Positions 26,801 to 34,201 are shown, counted from the stretch's first letter. The stretch: DNA of 64,000 bases from Ramlibacter pinisoli (GCF_009758015.1 NZ_WSEL01000009.1:1847501-1911500), one strand, 5' to 3'. Notes: generated by a model from the sequence alone, not told the origin. Program-made: numbers and translations.

Positions 26801-27069
26801 GAGAAGTCGTTCGGAAAATCGCCCGGCAGGTACTCGCTGCCCCGTTCGAGCAGCAGGGTCCGGTAGCCCTTCTGGGCCAGGCGCAGGGCGGCCACGCTGC
26901 CGCCGTAGCCGGAACCGACCACGATGGCATCGAATGCGTGCGGCGACGCGGTGCCGGCCTTCCAGCCGGATCGCTCCAGCCAGTCGCGCCAGGTGATGGA
27001 CAGGGGCGTCTGCGACGGCGCCGATGCCGTCGCCCCGTCCCGGGTCTCAGTCGGCAAGGCGCACTCCAT
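20899..27069 (-). CDS. Three-enzyme megaprotein: GMC flavin oxidase + alpha/beta hydrolase + PhoD-like phosphatase
   Basis: 2056 aa, uninterrupted. Residues about 45-645 are a GMC oxidoreductase of the cholesterol-oxidase kind: FAD motif GSGYGG (52-57), TVHPLGGC with His557, and GCNPLLTI with Asn629. A CxxCxxCxxxC cluster occupies 221-231. Residues about 670-760 are unassigned. Two hydrophobic segments (about 772-800 and 811-840) could anchor it in the inner membrane. Residues about 1117-1475 are an alpha/beta hydrolase: LLHAFGQSG oxyanion loop, nucleophile position Cys1217 (FAQCIGA) and His1456 (GYGHLD). Residues about 1672-1950 resemble PhoD/alkaline phosphatase D: GDQIYAD, DDHEWADN, SGDYHVSG. 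The start overlaps the sensor-kinase end by 23 nt and has no clear Shine-Dalgarno, suggesting coupling. GMC-hydrolase fusions are known to me; the third enzyme is unusual. Substrates are probably lipids or sterols, by inference. Confidence 0.88.
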   Translation of the reverse strand: MECALPTETRDGATASAPSQTPLSITWRDWLERSGWKAGTASPHAFDAIVVGSGYGGSVAALRLAQKGYRTLLLERGSEYLPGDFPNDFSLVPKAMRVNMPGQGLPVGRASGLVETHVGLGMVAITGNGLGGTSLINAGVVMEPDHDVFSQPAWPAPIRQAEAGGLGPFFALARHHLDVHEWDASLPGGGVLHKTSALKRFARVVGAEADPVAVTIDPDRCVRCGDCASGCNVPGAKRSLAATYLQQALDTGLVQIVTQAEVYRFDRVRSPGAADPSWQVHVFSTDAQHHFTAPREVFADAQPAATHRTLAAPLLFLCAGTLGTTQLMQRSQARSGGDLPLRFSPTLGTRVSGNGDSLSWLVDEPEVVASLGRGEAGVEEWQRARKLGAGKFRPAGIVGPTITAKVDLRDRDQPLDQRLVLEDGAVPRAIAQLYRELLASAHGLRQLDGWWPRRLRHPGAAQEDPLAASEGRAQQAQVLLAMGHDGSPARLVWMDGDDRAAPWLPEPDTLETYKRQQALFDRFGLRHVHSPLWRALPESAAKLMSGPKPPQTVTTVHPLGGCAMADSPAEGVVDDLGRVWAQDPGQFGRAPAGIGPVHTGEQPNVDEPQVYRGLYVLDGSIVPTSLGCNPLLTITALAERALHAVEKKPQHSQPGEPARSQPRPAEAFPSRDIPIDATLHEVLVARDVRVAGPLACLLEGDRGSGRLEADFLSADLAGDMAGADHAMKVKATLSLGTVANAEPGEVRVRYQCVGGGSFMPLPAGRWSSGPVHFAWAMAQLAFLVIGGMVAAGAVACAGWEALHAQWSPKGMALAVSAPLLLALLAIVLPMGRALLTWFVLRGRRDIAEKWKARRESGQGGMGAMDLWQWGKSLAQQMVHAAEVRVMRYRIEMDLDPALPAGDMPRKVTLLATKTVMYRASLRQVWDWWRKHEQRRDDGTVEPVPIRPTVWEQVMDAQVQVVAPGGGVIARGTFRMGFENLTSSGLSAARQHAKGALELGRNGDTTTGLMVAMGYPLLFVRYMLKTRLLDFRLPTYSRRPRPDVAPASETALRVDGQLVEPVLYWVKVDRGTSSSDRGEESTAPLRLQLRQYRQRREGAAVAPEVIPGTWMGRPVARAKAILLLHAFGQSGLTFTFKTDAIRENLAEHLYRQGHEVWILESRMSTRSGYAQDPGTVDQIAAHDIPCAVRAILEQLGKDLAGDARLAGRALQISAFAQCIGAAALWMSLLSGRLSHDPRPSAGDRSLAPRLPVLSHAVFSQVHPWIVGGRTTQAKTWVPALLRALGRRAVVPFAVRGPQDGMFAQWMDRLFASMPAPAAESRRPDGSDDGAATCRRIRFIEAPLFRHENIGPGTLEQMNLLFGDANLRLFAQARRFVDRERLVDEDGVDCYITDEAIQRHLAFPIQLLHGEQNELFDISSVHRSFERLGDFHPQWQQAFCRPADTAPPQPIVAPGYGHLDVLIGNRAAHEVFPRLSAFLRACLDRPHHDFQPPSPTGWVARAPRLGPFLGWLRDDGQGARLRMSFLLEDHAADGPGQPCPPVVLRRQRSGAGGFTRWALGLTWHVHEVVSEPQGQPGAEKVALRFAWADVPLPTDFSGDDEWEVLSLHRSWYRRPGTLPDACPGDGVLDRWLAGMGHRPSAEQVLPSVSLGPHDLSRARFKVPALSVQTLPPASEVTFAAACCRYPGLGIDQERVNQTLDEFLRTDVRRDEVAFAMLLGDQIYADATAGLVDPTSPLERYYDRHMAAFDRDGLGRLAAAMPVYMTPDDHEWADNFPAGSPLVKERWPQWNPRTGFARREHGAFRVAGKAITAFQRLTSPRHDRLRAQGDRDHYEFEHGCARFYVQDVRYSRQRNRGKIVGDDFLASLRAWLTQPQARSHLNVIACGSVILPGLRPDSDPASPGAIDTWQYAPAQRQAMLALLVDLVPGNFLLLSGDYHVSGAAQLESAGKVVGHAVVAPPLYAPLPYANSTPGTVFLDEQVDLPGRAPLVLRTLPGGEFLRGSGLGTVTVTRDDAGPGLVFQRKLWVWERGEALESVCRMPLLPQEAAERRGLLPTAV

Positions 27070-28804
27070 CCGGTGCCGGTAGCGACCGGCGCAATTGCTC
27101 GAGCAGCTTGTCGGGCGTGACCGGCTTCTGCAGGAACGGCACGCCCAGGCTGCGCTCGTCCAGATCGGGTTCGCCGGAGATGATGAGCGCCGGGATCTCG
27201 CCGTGCTCGGCCCGCAGCGAGCGGATCGCTTCGGCGCCGTCGCCTTCGTTCAGCCGGTAGTCGGCCAGGATGAAGTCGGGGGCGCGCCCGGCCGCCGCCA
27301 GCGCCGCCCGGAGCTGCGGCAGGCCGCTTCCCGCCGCGACCTGGGCGCCGGCTTCCTGCAGCCAGGACTCGAGCGCCAGGCGCGCCAGCTTGTCGTTCTC
27401 CAGCACCGCCACCAGGCGGCCGGCCAGCACCAGGGCCAGGCCGGGCACCGGCACGCGCGCGGCGGCCGCCACGCCCTGCGGGACCGGCAAGCGGATGGCG
27501 GCCCGGGTTCCCTGGCCCGGGGCGGACGTCAACTCCAGGCCGGCTCTCATCAGGTCGGCCATGTGGCGGCAGATGGCCAGCCCCAGGCCGATGCCCTCCG
27601 CCTCGGCCAGGCCGGCCGAACGCCCCCGATGGAAGGCGTTCCAGACCTGGGCGAGGTCCTCCTCGTCCATTCCCACGCCCTCGTCCTGCACACAGACCTC
27701 GAGATCGCCGGCGACCTGCCGCACGCGCAGGACGATCTCGCCGTGCAGCGAGTACTTGCAGGCGTTGTCCAGGAAATTGCGCAGCACCCGCTCCAGCAGC
27801 ACCGGGTCGGCGATGACCGTCCCGCCCACCTGGGGGTCGACGCGGAACCGCAAGCCCTTGGCCGCGCACTTTTCGGCGAAGCCCGAGATCGCGCCATGCA
27901 CGAGGCGGTTCAGGTCGACCGGTTGCAGCGCGACCTTCATCGTGCCCGCGTCGATCTGGGCGAAGTCCACCAAGTGGCGGAACATGTTGTCGATGGACTC
28001 TCCGGTGCGCATGATCTGCTGCGCCATGGCATCGCGGCGCGCACTGTCGGTGGACTTGCGGAAGATATCCGACAGGAAGAGCAGCGCCTGGACCGGCTGG
28101 CGCAGGTCGTGGCTCGCCGCACCGAGGAACCGGGAGCGCGCGCGCTGCGCCTCCTGCTGGCGCGCCAGCGCGTCGCGCAGCTGGCCGACCAGGCGGGCGT
28201 TCTGCTCCCCCGCCACCACGGCGTCGCGCACCTGCCCGTGGATGACGCGGGCCAGCTGCACCAGCATGAAGCCGCCCAGGACCATGCCGACGCCGATGGT
28301 CAGCATCTCCAGCCCCTCCGCCTGGCCGATCCAGCCCAGGAAGATGGTGAGCATGCACACGGTCACGTAGACGGCGTAGACGCGTGGCTGCACGGCCAGC
28401 ACGCCGACCGCCAGCGCCACCCAGCCGACCAGCAGGATGGTGAGTACACCGACGTGGGCGACGCCCAGGTAGCGGCTGAACAGCGGCAGCGTCACGGCGG
28501 CGAGCCAGCCGGAGAAGGCCGCCAGGATGGCAACGCGCAGGAGCGTGAATTCGGTCGGTCCGTCGCGGGCGACCACCCGATCGAAATACGGCTGGCGCGC
28601 CAGCATGACGACCAGGAACGGCCCATACCAGCAAAGGAACAGTGTCCAGCCGGCAGCCGGCACCAGGATCAGGCCGAAGATGCCCCCCAGCAGCACCGAG
28701 ATGCCGGCCCCTGCGCGCGTCTGGCGCAGGAGCATCTCGACGCTACGCCGCGTCATCTCGCCGGCGCCGGCCTCCCCGTCCGCGCCTTCCGCCATCCTCT
28801 CCAT
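27047..28804 (-). CDS. Hybrid sensor histidine kinase
   Basis: 585 aa from ATG 28804, which follows a good GGGAGG ribosome site; in-frame ATGs upstream add non-family sequence. Residues about 36-187 hold five or six transmembrane segments and no large periplasmic domain. The HisKA helix has ASHDLRQPVQALLFLSD with His232, the HATPase has NFLDNACKYS (Asn347), DEGVGM and GIGLGLAI. A C-terminal receiver (about 465-580) has Asp515 and Lys560. It overlaps the fusion gene start by 23 nt. A membrane-embedded sensor domain suggests it detects a membrane or lipophilic signal; that is inference. No Hpt protein is seen. Confidence 0.92.
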   Translation of the reverse strand: MERMAEGADGEAGAGEMTRRSVEMLLRQTRAGAGISVLLGGIFGLILVPAAGWTLFLCWYGPFLVVMLARQPYFDRVVARDGPTEFTLLRVAILAAFSGWLAAVTLPLFSRYLGVAHVGVLTILLVGWVALAVGVLAVQPRVYAVYVTVCMLTIFLGWIGQAEGLEMLTIGVGMVLGGFMLVQLARVIHGQVRDAVVAGEQNARLVGQLRDALARQQEAQRARSRFLGAASHDLRQPVQALLFLSDIFRKSTDSARRDAMAQQIMRTGESIDNMFRHLVDFAQIDAGTMKVALQPVDLNRLVHGAISGFAEKCAAKGLRFRVDPQVGGTVIADPVLLERVLRNFLDNACKYSLHGEIVLRVRQVAGDLEVCVQDEGVGMDEEDLAQVWNAFHRGRSAGLAEAEGIGLGLAICRHMADLMRAGLELTSAPGQGTRAAIRLPVPQGVAAAARVPVPGLALVLAGRLVAVLENDKLARLALESWLQEAGAQVAAGSGLPQLRAALAAAGRAPDFILADYRLNEGDGAEAIRSLRAEHGEIPALIISGEPDLDERSLGVPFLQKPVTPDKLLEQLRRSLPAPDGVRLAD

Positions 28805-29113
28805 GCCCTCCCGATCCCTCGCCGATCCGACCGGCGCGCAGTTGTAACTTCTTTCCGTGGCAGCCACCAGAGGCGCTGCCCTCTTCGGCCCGACTTGCAT
28901 GGGCCACTCACCCATCCGGCCGATCCTGCCGTGCCTGGCTTGCGACTACCTTTCGCCGTTCAGTGGACCGGGGACGTGGGCGCGTGGTGCCCAACCCGGC
29001 AACCAACCCTGATCCGGCGGTCCGGCAGGCCCGTCCGGTCTTCACCCCGCAGGCCCCGCCTGTGGGGTATTTTTTTGGGCGGGCGAGAACTGGGCGCTTC
29101 CTATGATCGGCGC
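28805..29113. other. Intergenic region between sensor kinase and esterase genes
   Basis: This 309-nt divergent gap should hold the promoters of the sensor kinase (minus) and the esterase operon (plus). Apart from a strong plus-strand terminator hairpin at 29044-29076, I see no convincing promoter hexamers. A 37-codon ATG frame at 28899-29012 has no ribosome site, and no codon bias for an attenuator leader. The terminator, lacking an upstream plus-strand gene, means the region may encode a short RNA or a regulated 5' leader. Confidence 0.5.
29044..29076 (+). terminator. Orphan rho-independent terminator upstream of esterase gene
   Basis: ACCCCGCAGG pairs with CCTGTGGGGT (10 bp with one G-U, loop CCCCG) and is followed by A and seven T residues. 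It is directional to the plus strand, 37 nt before the esterase ATG. No plus-strand gene ends upstream: the neighbour is the minus-strand kinase. It therefore terminates either a small RNA or a leader transcript. Confidence 0.8.
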
Positions 29114-29698
29114 ATGCCCCTGACCCACCTTCTCTACCTGCACGGCTTCCGGTCCTCGCCGCGATCGACCAAGGCCCGCCTGGTGGCGGCCCGGGTCGCC
29201 GCCGACCATCCGGACCTCACGTGGTGGTGCCCGCAGCTGCCGCCCTCGCCGCGCGAGGCCATGGCCCTGGTGATGGACGGCATCGCGCACTGGCCGCGTG
29301 CCGGCATGGGCGTCATCGGGTCCTCGCTCGGCGGCTTCTACGCCACCCACGTCGCCCACGAGACCGGCTGCCCCTGCGTGGTCCTCAACCCGGCCGTCGA
29401 CCCGGCCCGCGACCTCGCACGCCACATCGGCGAGCAGGCGTCCTGGCACGACCCGGCCGACCGCTTCTACTTCGAGCCCGCCTACATCGAGGAGCTGCGG
29501 GCGCTGCAACACACCGGGCTGCGCCGCCCCGAGGCAACGTACGCCGTGATCGCCAAGGGTGACGAAGTGCTGGACTGGCGCGAGATGGCGGCCCGCTACG
29601 CAGGGGCGCACATCGAGCTGCTGGAAGGCAGCGACCACGCGCTGTCGGACTTCGACCAGCAGATCGACGGGGTGCTCGGCTTCCTGCTGTCGCGTTGA
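29114..29698 (+). CDS. YqiA/YcfP-like alpha/beta-hydrolase esterase
   Basis: 194 aa single-domain esterase. It starts MPLTHLLYLHGFRSSPRSTK, the oxyanion-loop signature of the UPF0227/YqiA family; the nucleophile elbow GSSLGG (69-74, Ser71) and a C-terminal GSDHALSDF with the catalytic His are present. The E. coli relative hydrolyses short acyl esters; the natural substrate is unknown. It heads a plus-strand run with the RNase II-type gene, the TonB-like gene, aroE and mtgA. An orphan terminator 37 nt upstream may attenuate this run. Confidence 0.9.
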   Translation: MPLTHLLYLHGFRSSPRSTKARLVAARVAADHPDLTWWCPQLPPSPREAMALVMDGIAHWPRAGMGVIGSSLGGFYATHVAHETGCPCVVLNPAVDPARDLARHIGEQASWHDPADRFYFEPAYIEELRALQHTGLRRPEATYAVIAKGDEVLDWREMAARYAGAHIELLEGSDHALSDFDQQIDGVLGFLLSR

Positions 29699-29721
29699 GG
29701 GTGCATGGGACAATCCCGGCG

Positions 29722-31779
29722 ATGTTTGCTTTGTTCGAAGATGCCGGGAAGTTCCTCGCCGGCCGGGTGCTGTCGGAAGCCGATGCGTCGGCGCAGGTGG
29801 AGCTGGAAAGCGGCAAGCGGGTCAAGGTCAAGGCCGCCAACGTCCTGCTGAAGTTCGACAAGCCCCAGCCCTCCGAGCTGATGGCGGCAGCCCAGAAGCT
29901 GGCGTCGGAGATCGAGCTCGACCTGGCCTGGGAGTTCGCCCCGCAGGAGGAGTTCGGTTTCGCCGAGCTGGCACGCGAGTACTTCAGCGACAAGGCCAGC
30001 CTGGACCAGCAGGCCGCGACGCTGCTGCGCCTGTTCGAGGCGCCCCACTACTTCCGCCGCGCCGGCAAGGGCCGGTTCCGCAAGGCGCCGGCCGAGATCG
30101 TGCAGCAGGCGCTGGCGGCGATCGAGAAGAAGAAGCAGGTGCAGCAGCAGATCGAGGCCTGGGCCGCCGAGCTGGGCAGCGGCAGTTGCCCGCCGGCGAT
30201 CCGCGACCAGCTGTACCGCATCCTGTTCAAGCCGGACAAGAACGCGCCCGAATACAAGGCGGTGGTCGAGGCCTCGCGCGCCACCCACACGGCGCCGCTG
30301 GCGCTGCTGCAGAACGCCGGTGCCATCCATTCGGCCTACGAGTTCCACTGGAAGCGGTTCCTGTTCGACCACTTCCCCAAGGGCACGGGATTCCCGCCGC
30401 TGGCGGCGCCCGCCATCTCGGACGAATTGCCGCTGGCGCCGGTGCAGGCGTTCTCGATCGACGACTCCAGCACCACCGAGATCGACGACGCACTGTCGGT
30501 CCAGGGCCTGGGATCGGGCACGGTCACGGTGGGCATCCACATCGCGGCGCCCGGCCTGGCGCTGCAGCCCGGCACGCCGATCGACCAGGTGGCGCGCCAG
30601 CGCCTGTCGACCGTGTACATGCCCGGCCACAAGATCACCATGCTGCCGGACGACGTCGTGCAGGCCTACACGTTGCAGGAGGGGCGCGACTGCCCCGCCG
30701 TGTCGCTGTACGTCGACTTCGACGAGCAGACCCTGGTGGTGAAGGACTCGCAAACGCGGCTCGAACGCGTGCCCATCGCGACCAACCTGCGCCACGACCA
30801 GCTGGACGCCGCGCTCACCGAAGGCTGGCTCGAGGGCGGGGCCGCGGGCGGCGAGATGCCGGAAGTGGTCACCCGCCTGCGCGAGCCGCTGGCCTTCCTG
30901 TGGCGCCTGGCCCTGCACCTGAAGGGCCTGCGCGAACTGGTGCGCGGCAAGCCGGAGACCTTCAACCGTCCCGACTACAACTTCCGCCTGGTGGGCAGCG
31001 AGGGCCGCGAGCCGGACGGCACGGAGCAGGTCGAGATCACCGTGCGCCGCCGGGGCGCGCCGCTCGACCTGATCGTCGCCGAGGCCATGATCCTGGCCAA
31101 CAGCAGCTGGGGCCAGTGGCTGGCCGACCTGGGCATCCCCGGCATCTACCGCAGCCAGGCCAGCCTGGCGCCGGGCGTCAAGGTGCGCATGGGCACCAAG
31201 GCCGCGCCGCACGCCGGCATCGGCGTCAAGTGCTACGCCTGGAGCACCTCGCCGTTGCGCCGCTACACCGACCTGGTGAACCAGTGGCAGATCATCGCGG
31301 CGGCCCGCCACGGGCGCACCGCGGCCCTGGCGGCGCCCTTCAAGCCGAAGGACGCCGAGCTGTTCTCGGTCATTTCCAGCTTCGATGCCGCCTACACGGC
31401 CTACAACGGCTACCAGGCCGGCATGGAGCGGTTCTGGACGCTGCGCTACCTGCGCCAGCACGGGCTGCAGGAGATCACGGGCACGGTCTTCAAGGAAGGC
31501 CTGGTGCGCGCGGACGACCTGCCGCTGGTGCTGCCGGTGCTCGGCGCCGAGGGCGCGCCGCGCGGTGCCCGCCTGCGCGTGCGGCTGGGCGCCATCGACG
31601 ACATCACGCTGGAGGTGGCGGGCACCGTCGTCGAGCGGCTCGATGCCGCGCCCCAGGCGGTGTCGGCCGAAGACGACACCGGCGAGGACGAGGAGGCGGT
31701 GGGCGGCCCGATCGCCATCGCCGTCGACGTGTCGGAAGGCGCCGAACCCGACAATGGGGCGGATAATCCGCCCTCGTGA
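29722..31779 (+). CDS. rnb: RNase II/VacB-family 3'-5' exoribonuclease
   Basis: 685 aa from ATG 29722 (MFALFEDAGKFLAGRVL); a TTG at 29695 overlapping the previous stop would add nine residues and is less likely. The RNB catalytic domain has the signature FSIDDSSTTEIDDALSV with the conserved aspartates that bind two metals, then STVYMPGHKITMLPDDV and YAWSTSPLRRYTDLVNQWQI. The N-terminal part matches the short beta-barrel version found in betaproteobacterial relatives. It degrades single-stranded RNA. Its stop overlaps the next start by 4 nt. Confidence 0.92.
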   Translation: MFALFEDAGKFLAGRVLSEADASAQVELESGKRVKVKAANVLLKFDKPQPSELMAAAQKLASEIELDLAWEFAPQEEFGFAELAREYFSDKASLDQQAATLLRLFEAPHYFRRAGKGRFRKAPAEIVQQALAAIEKKKQVQQQIEAWAAELGSGSCPPAIRDQLYRILFKPDKNAPEYKAVVEASRATHTAPLALLQNAGAIHSAYEFHWKRFLFDHFPKGTGFPPLAAPAISDELPLAPVQAFSIDDSSTTEIDDALSVQGLGSGTVTVGIHIAAPGLALQPGTPIDQVARQRLSTVYMPGHKITMLPDDVVQAYTLQEGRDCPAVSLYVDFDEQTLVVKDSQTRLERVPIATNLRHDQLDAALTEGWLEGGAAGGEMPEVVTRLREPLAFLWRLALHLKGLRELVRGKPETFNRPDYNFRLVGSEGREPDGTEQVEITVRRRGAPLDLIVAEAMILANSSWGQWLADLGIPGIYRSQASLAPGVKVRMGTKAAPHAGIGVKCYAWSTSPLRRYTDLVNQWQIIAAARHGRTAALAAPFKPKDAELFSVISSFDAAYTAYNGYQAGMERFWTLRYLRQHGLQEITGTVFKEGLVRADDLPLVLPVLGAEGAPRGARLRVRLGAIDDITLEVAGTVVERLDAAPQAVSAEDDTGEDEEAVGGPIAIAVDVSEGAEPDNGADNPPS

Positions 31780-32630
31780 ACCTGAAGTCCCTCAGCACCC
31801 TGCAGATCGCGCTGGGCGTGTCGGTCGCGGCCCATGCGGCACTCCTGACGGTTCGCATCGTCGATCCCGAAGCCTTCAACCGGGTGTTCCAGGACACGCC
31901 GCTCGAAGTGGTGCTGGTCAACGCCAGGACCACCGAACGCCCGGACAAGGCCCAGGCCATCGCCCAGGCAACGCTGGCCGGCGGCGGCGAGGCCGCCCGG
32001 GGCCGTGCCACCTCGCCGCTGCCGCCCTCCGCGCTGTCGTCCATCGGCGATTCCAGCGAGGAGGCGCAAAAGCGCATCGAGACGATGCAGGAGCAGCAGA
32101 TGCTCATGCTCGCCCAGGTCAAGCAGATGCTGGCAGCCATGCCACCGGCCGACCCCCGGCAGCCCGCCACCAACCCCGAGGCCCAGGCCCGGGAGGAACG
32201 ACGGCGCCAGCTGGTGAAGCTGCTGGCCGAGATCGAGCGCCGCATCAACGAAGAGAACGCCCGGCCCAAGAAGCGCTACATCAGCCCGGCCACGCGCGAG
32301 GAGACCTACGCCGTCTACTACGACACCCTGCGGCGGCGCATCGAGGACCGGGGCACGCACAACTTCCCGGAAGCGTCGGGGCAGAAGCTGTACGGCGAGC
32401 TCACGATGATCGTCACCGTCAACCACGACGGCCGCGTGCTCGCCACCGAAGTGGTCGAGACCTCGGGCAATCCCACCCTCGACCGCCGGGCCCAGACCAT
32501 CGCCCGCGCGGCCGGCCCGTTCGGTGCCTTCACCACGGCGATGCGCCGCCGCGCCGACCAGATCGTGGTCGTCTCGCGCTTCAAGTTCACCCGCGACGAG
32601 ACGCTGGAAACCAAGCTCACCAGCCGATGA
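31776..32630 (+). CDS. TonB-like energy transducer protein
   Basis: 284 aa. It starts with GTG 31776, overlapping the RNase stop (GTGA). One N-terminal transmembrane segment (about 10-28) is followed by a Gln/Arg/Glu-rich, likely helical periplasmic region (about 90-165). The TonB C-terminal fold follows: YDTLRRRIEDRGTHNFPE, LYGELTMIVTVNHDGRVL, and the ETSGNPTLDRRAQTIARAA motif. TonB proteins relay ExbBD energy to outer-membrane receptors, but proteins with this long helical spacer between rnb and aroE may serve another envelope role. No ExbBD genes are near. Confidence 0.85.
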   Translation: MNLKSLSTLQIALGVSVAAHAALLTVRIVDPEAFNRVFQDTPLEVVLVNARTTERPDKAQAIAQATLAGGGEAARGRATSPLPPSALSSIGDSSEEAQKRIETMQEQQMLMLAQVKQMLAAMPPADPRQPATNPEAQAREERRRQLVKLLAEIERRINEENARPKKRYISPATREETYAVYYDTLRRRIEDRGTHNFPEASGQKLYGELTMIVTVNHDGRVLATEVVETSGNPTLDRRAQTIARAAGPFGAFTTAMRRRADQIVVVSRFKFTRDETLETKLTSR

Positions 32631-33469
32631 CCCCCGACGCCTACTGCGTGGTCGGCAACCCTGTCGCCCACAGCCGCTCCCCCTGGATCCACGCCCGCTT
32701 CGCCCGCCAGACCGGCGAGCCCGTGCAGTACGAACGCCTGCTGGCGCCCCTGGACGGCTTCGCCGCCGCGCTGCGGGCATTCCGCGCCGGCGGCGGCCGC
32801 GGCTGCAACGTCACGGTGCCGTTCAAGTTCGAGGCGGCCGCCCTGGCCACCGCGAGGACCGAGCGGGCCCGGCTGGCCGGTGCCTGCAACACGCTGCGCT
32901 TCGACCCGGATGGCGCCGTCTTCGGCGACAACACCGACGGCGCAGGGCTGGTCAACGACATCCAGCGCAATGCCGGCGTCGATCTCGTCGGCCGCGACGT
33001 GCTGCTGGTGGGTGGCGGCGGCGCCGCTGCCGGCGTGCTGGGCCCCTTGCTGGAAGCGCGACCCCGGCGCGTGGTGGTGGCCAACCGCACCGTGTCCAGG
33101 GCGCTGGCCCTGCTCGAGGGCCACGCCGCGCTGGCAGCCGCCAGCGGCGTCGACCTGGGCGGCTGCGGGCTGGACGCGGTGCCGGCCGGCTTCCACGTCG
33201 TCCTGAATGCCACCGCAGCCAGCCTGTCCGGAGGCGGCGTGCCGGTTCCGGGTTCGGCGCTGGCCCCCGGGGCCCTGGCGTACGACATGATGTACGGCCC
33301 GCCGGCCCAGGGTTTCCTGCAGTGGGCCCACGAGCACGGCGCCCGCGGCCGCGACGGGCTGGGCATGCTGGTGGAACAGGCGGCCGAGTCGTTCCTGGTC
33401 TGGCGCGGCGTCCGCCCGGACACCGACGGCGTGCTGGCGGAACTGCGGGCGCTGCTGGCGGCGGGCTGA
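32627..33469 (+). CDS. aroE: Shikimate dehydrogenase AroE
   Basis: 280 aa NADP-dependent reductase of 3-dehydroshikimate. Substrate site NPVAHSRSPWIH, NVTVPFKFEA with the catalytic Lys, and GDNTDGAGLVNDI with the catalytic Asp are intact; the nucleotide motif is VGGGGAAAGVLGPLL and the adenine loop VVANRTVSRA. Start ATG 32627 overlaps the previous stop (ATGA), so it is translationally coupled. Together with the attenuated DAHP synthase this is the second shikimate gene in the window, but no attenuator is seen here. Confidence 0.97.
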   Translation: MTPDAYCVVGNPVAHSRSPWIHARFARQTGEPVQYERLLAPLDGFAAALRAFRAGGGRGCNVTVPFKFEAAALATARTERARLAGACNTLRFDPDGAVFGDNTDGAGLVNDIQRNAGVDLVGRDVLLVGGGGAAAGVLGPLLEARPRRVVVANRTVSRALALLEGHAALAAASGVDLGGCGLDAVPAGFHVVLNATAASLSGGGVPVPGSALAPGALAYDMMYGPPAQGFLQWAHEHGARGRDGLGMLVEQAAESFLVWRGVRPDTDGVLAELRALLAAG

Positions 33470-33472
33470 TCG

Positions 33473-34201
33473 ATGAAGGGGCTGCTGCGCTGGCTGCTGC
33501 TGGCCGTGCTGGCCGGCGTGCTGCTGCAGCTGTTCTTCGTGCTGCGCATCGCCGTTGCCGTGTCGGTCGACCCCGAGTCCACCACCTTCCAGCGGTCCGA
33601 GGCCTGGCGCATCGCCAGCCAGAAGGACCGCCTGCGCTGGCGCCAGGACTGGGTGCCGTACGACCGCATCTCCGAGCACCTGAAGCGGGCCGTCATCGCC
33701 TCGGAGGACGACGGCTTCGCCACCCACGACGGCGTCGACTGGGAGGCGATCGAGAAGGCCTGGGAGCGCAATGCCAAGGCCGAGGAGCAGGCCGCGCGGC
33801 GGTCCCAGCTGCGCCCGAATGCCAGGCCACCCAAGATCGTCGGCGGCTCCACCATCACCCAGCAACTGGCCAAGAACCTGCTGCTGTCCGGCGAGCGCAC
33901 GCTGGTGCGCAAGGGACAGGAGATCGTGCTGACGTTCGCGCTCGAACGGCTGCTGACCAAGCAGCGCATCCTGGAGATCTACCTGAACAACGTGGAATGG
34001 GGGGAAGGCGTCTTCGGCGCCGAGGCCGCGGCGCGCCACTACTGGCGCAAGCCGGCCGCCCAGCTCACGCCCTACGAGGCGGCCCGGCTCGCCGTGATGC
34101 TGCCGCGCCCGCGCTATTTCGAGAAGGTGCCCAACTCGGGCTACCTGGCCAGCCGCGCGCAGACCATCCTCGCGCGCATGCGCCACGCCGAACTGCCCTG
34201 A
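33473..34201 (+). CDS. mtgA: Monofunctional biosynthetic peptidoglycan transglycosylase MtgA
   Basis: 242 aa, GT51 family. An N-terminal membrane anchor (about 5-28) precedes the glycosyltransferase domain: catalytic Glu in VIASEDDGFATHDGVDW, the GGSTITQQLAKNLLLS motif, RKGQEIVLTFALERLLTK and EIYLNNVEWGEGVFG. It polymerises lipid II into glycan strands on the periplasmic face. It follows aroE by 3 nt. A shift to aroE-mtgA adjacency is common in betaproteobacteria. Confidence 0.96.
   Translation: MKGLLRWLLLAVLAGVLLQLFFVLRIAVAVSVDPESTTFQRSEAWRIASQKDRLRWRQDWVPYDRISEHLKRAVIASEDDGFATHDGVDWEAIEKAWERNAKAEEQAARRSQLRPNARPPKIVGGSTITQQLAKNLLLSGERTLVRKGQEIVLTFALERLLTKQRILEIYLNNVEWGEGVFGAEAAARHYWRKPAAQLTPYEAARLAVMLPRPRYFEKVPNSGYLASRAQTILARMRHAELP

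Noticed and set aside
23368..27120. A 1250-codon open frame on the plus strand
   Set aside because: It is exactly antisense to the megaprotein gene, which has clear enzyme motifs. Long antisense frames arise here because third positions are almost all G or C, which removes stop codons. The translated sequence is low-complexity His/Arg/Gln-rich.
28899..29012. 37-codon ATG frame upstream of the orphan terminator as an attenuator leader peptide
   Set aside because: No ribosome site, no run of codons for one amino acid, and no segment complementary to the terminator arm was found.
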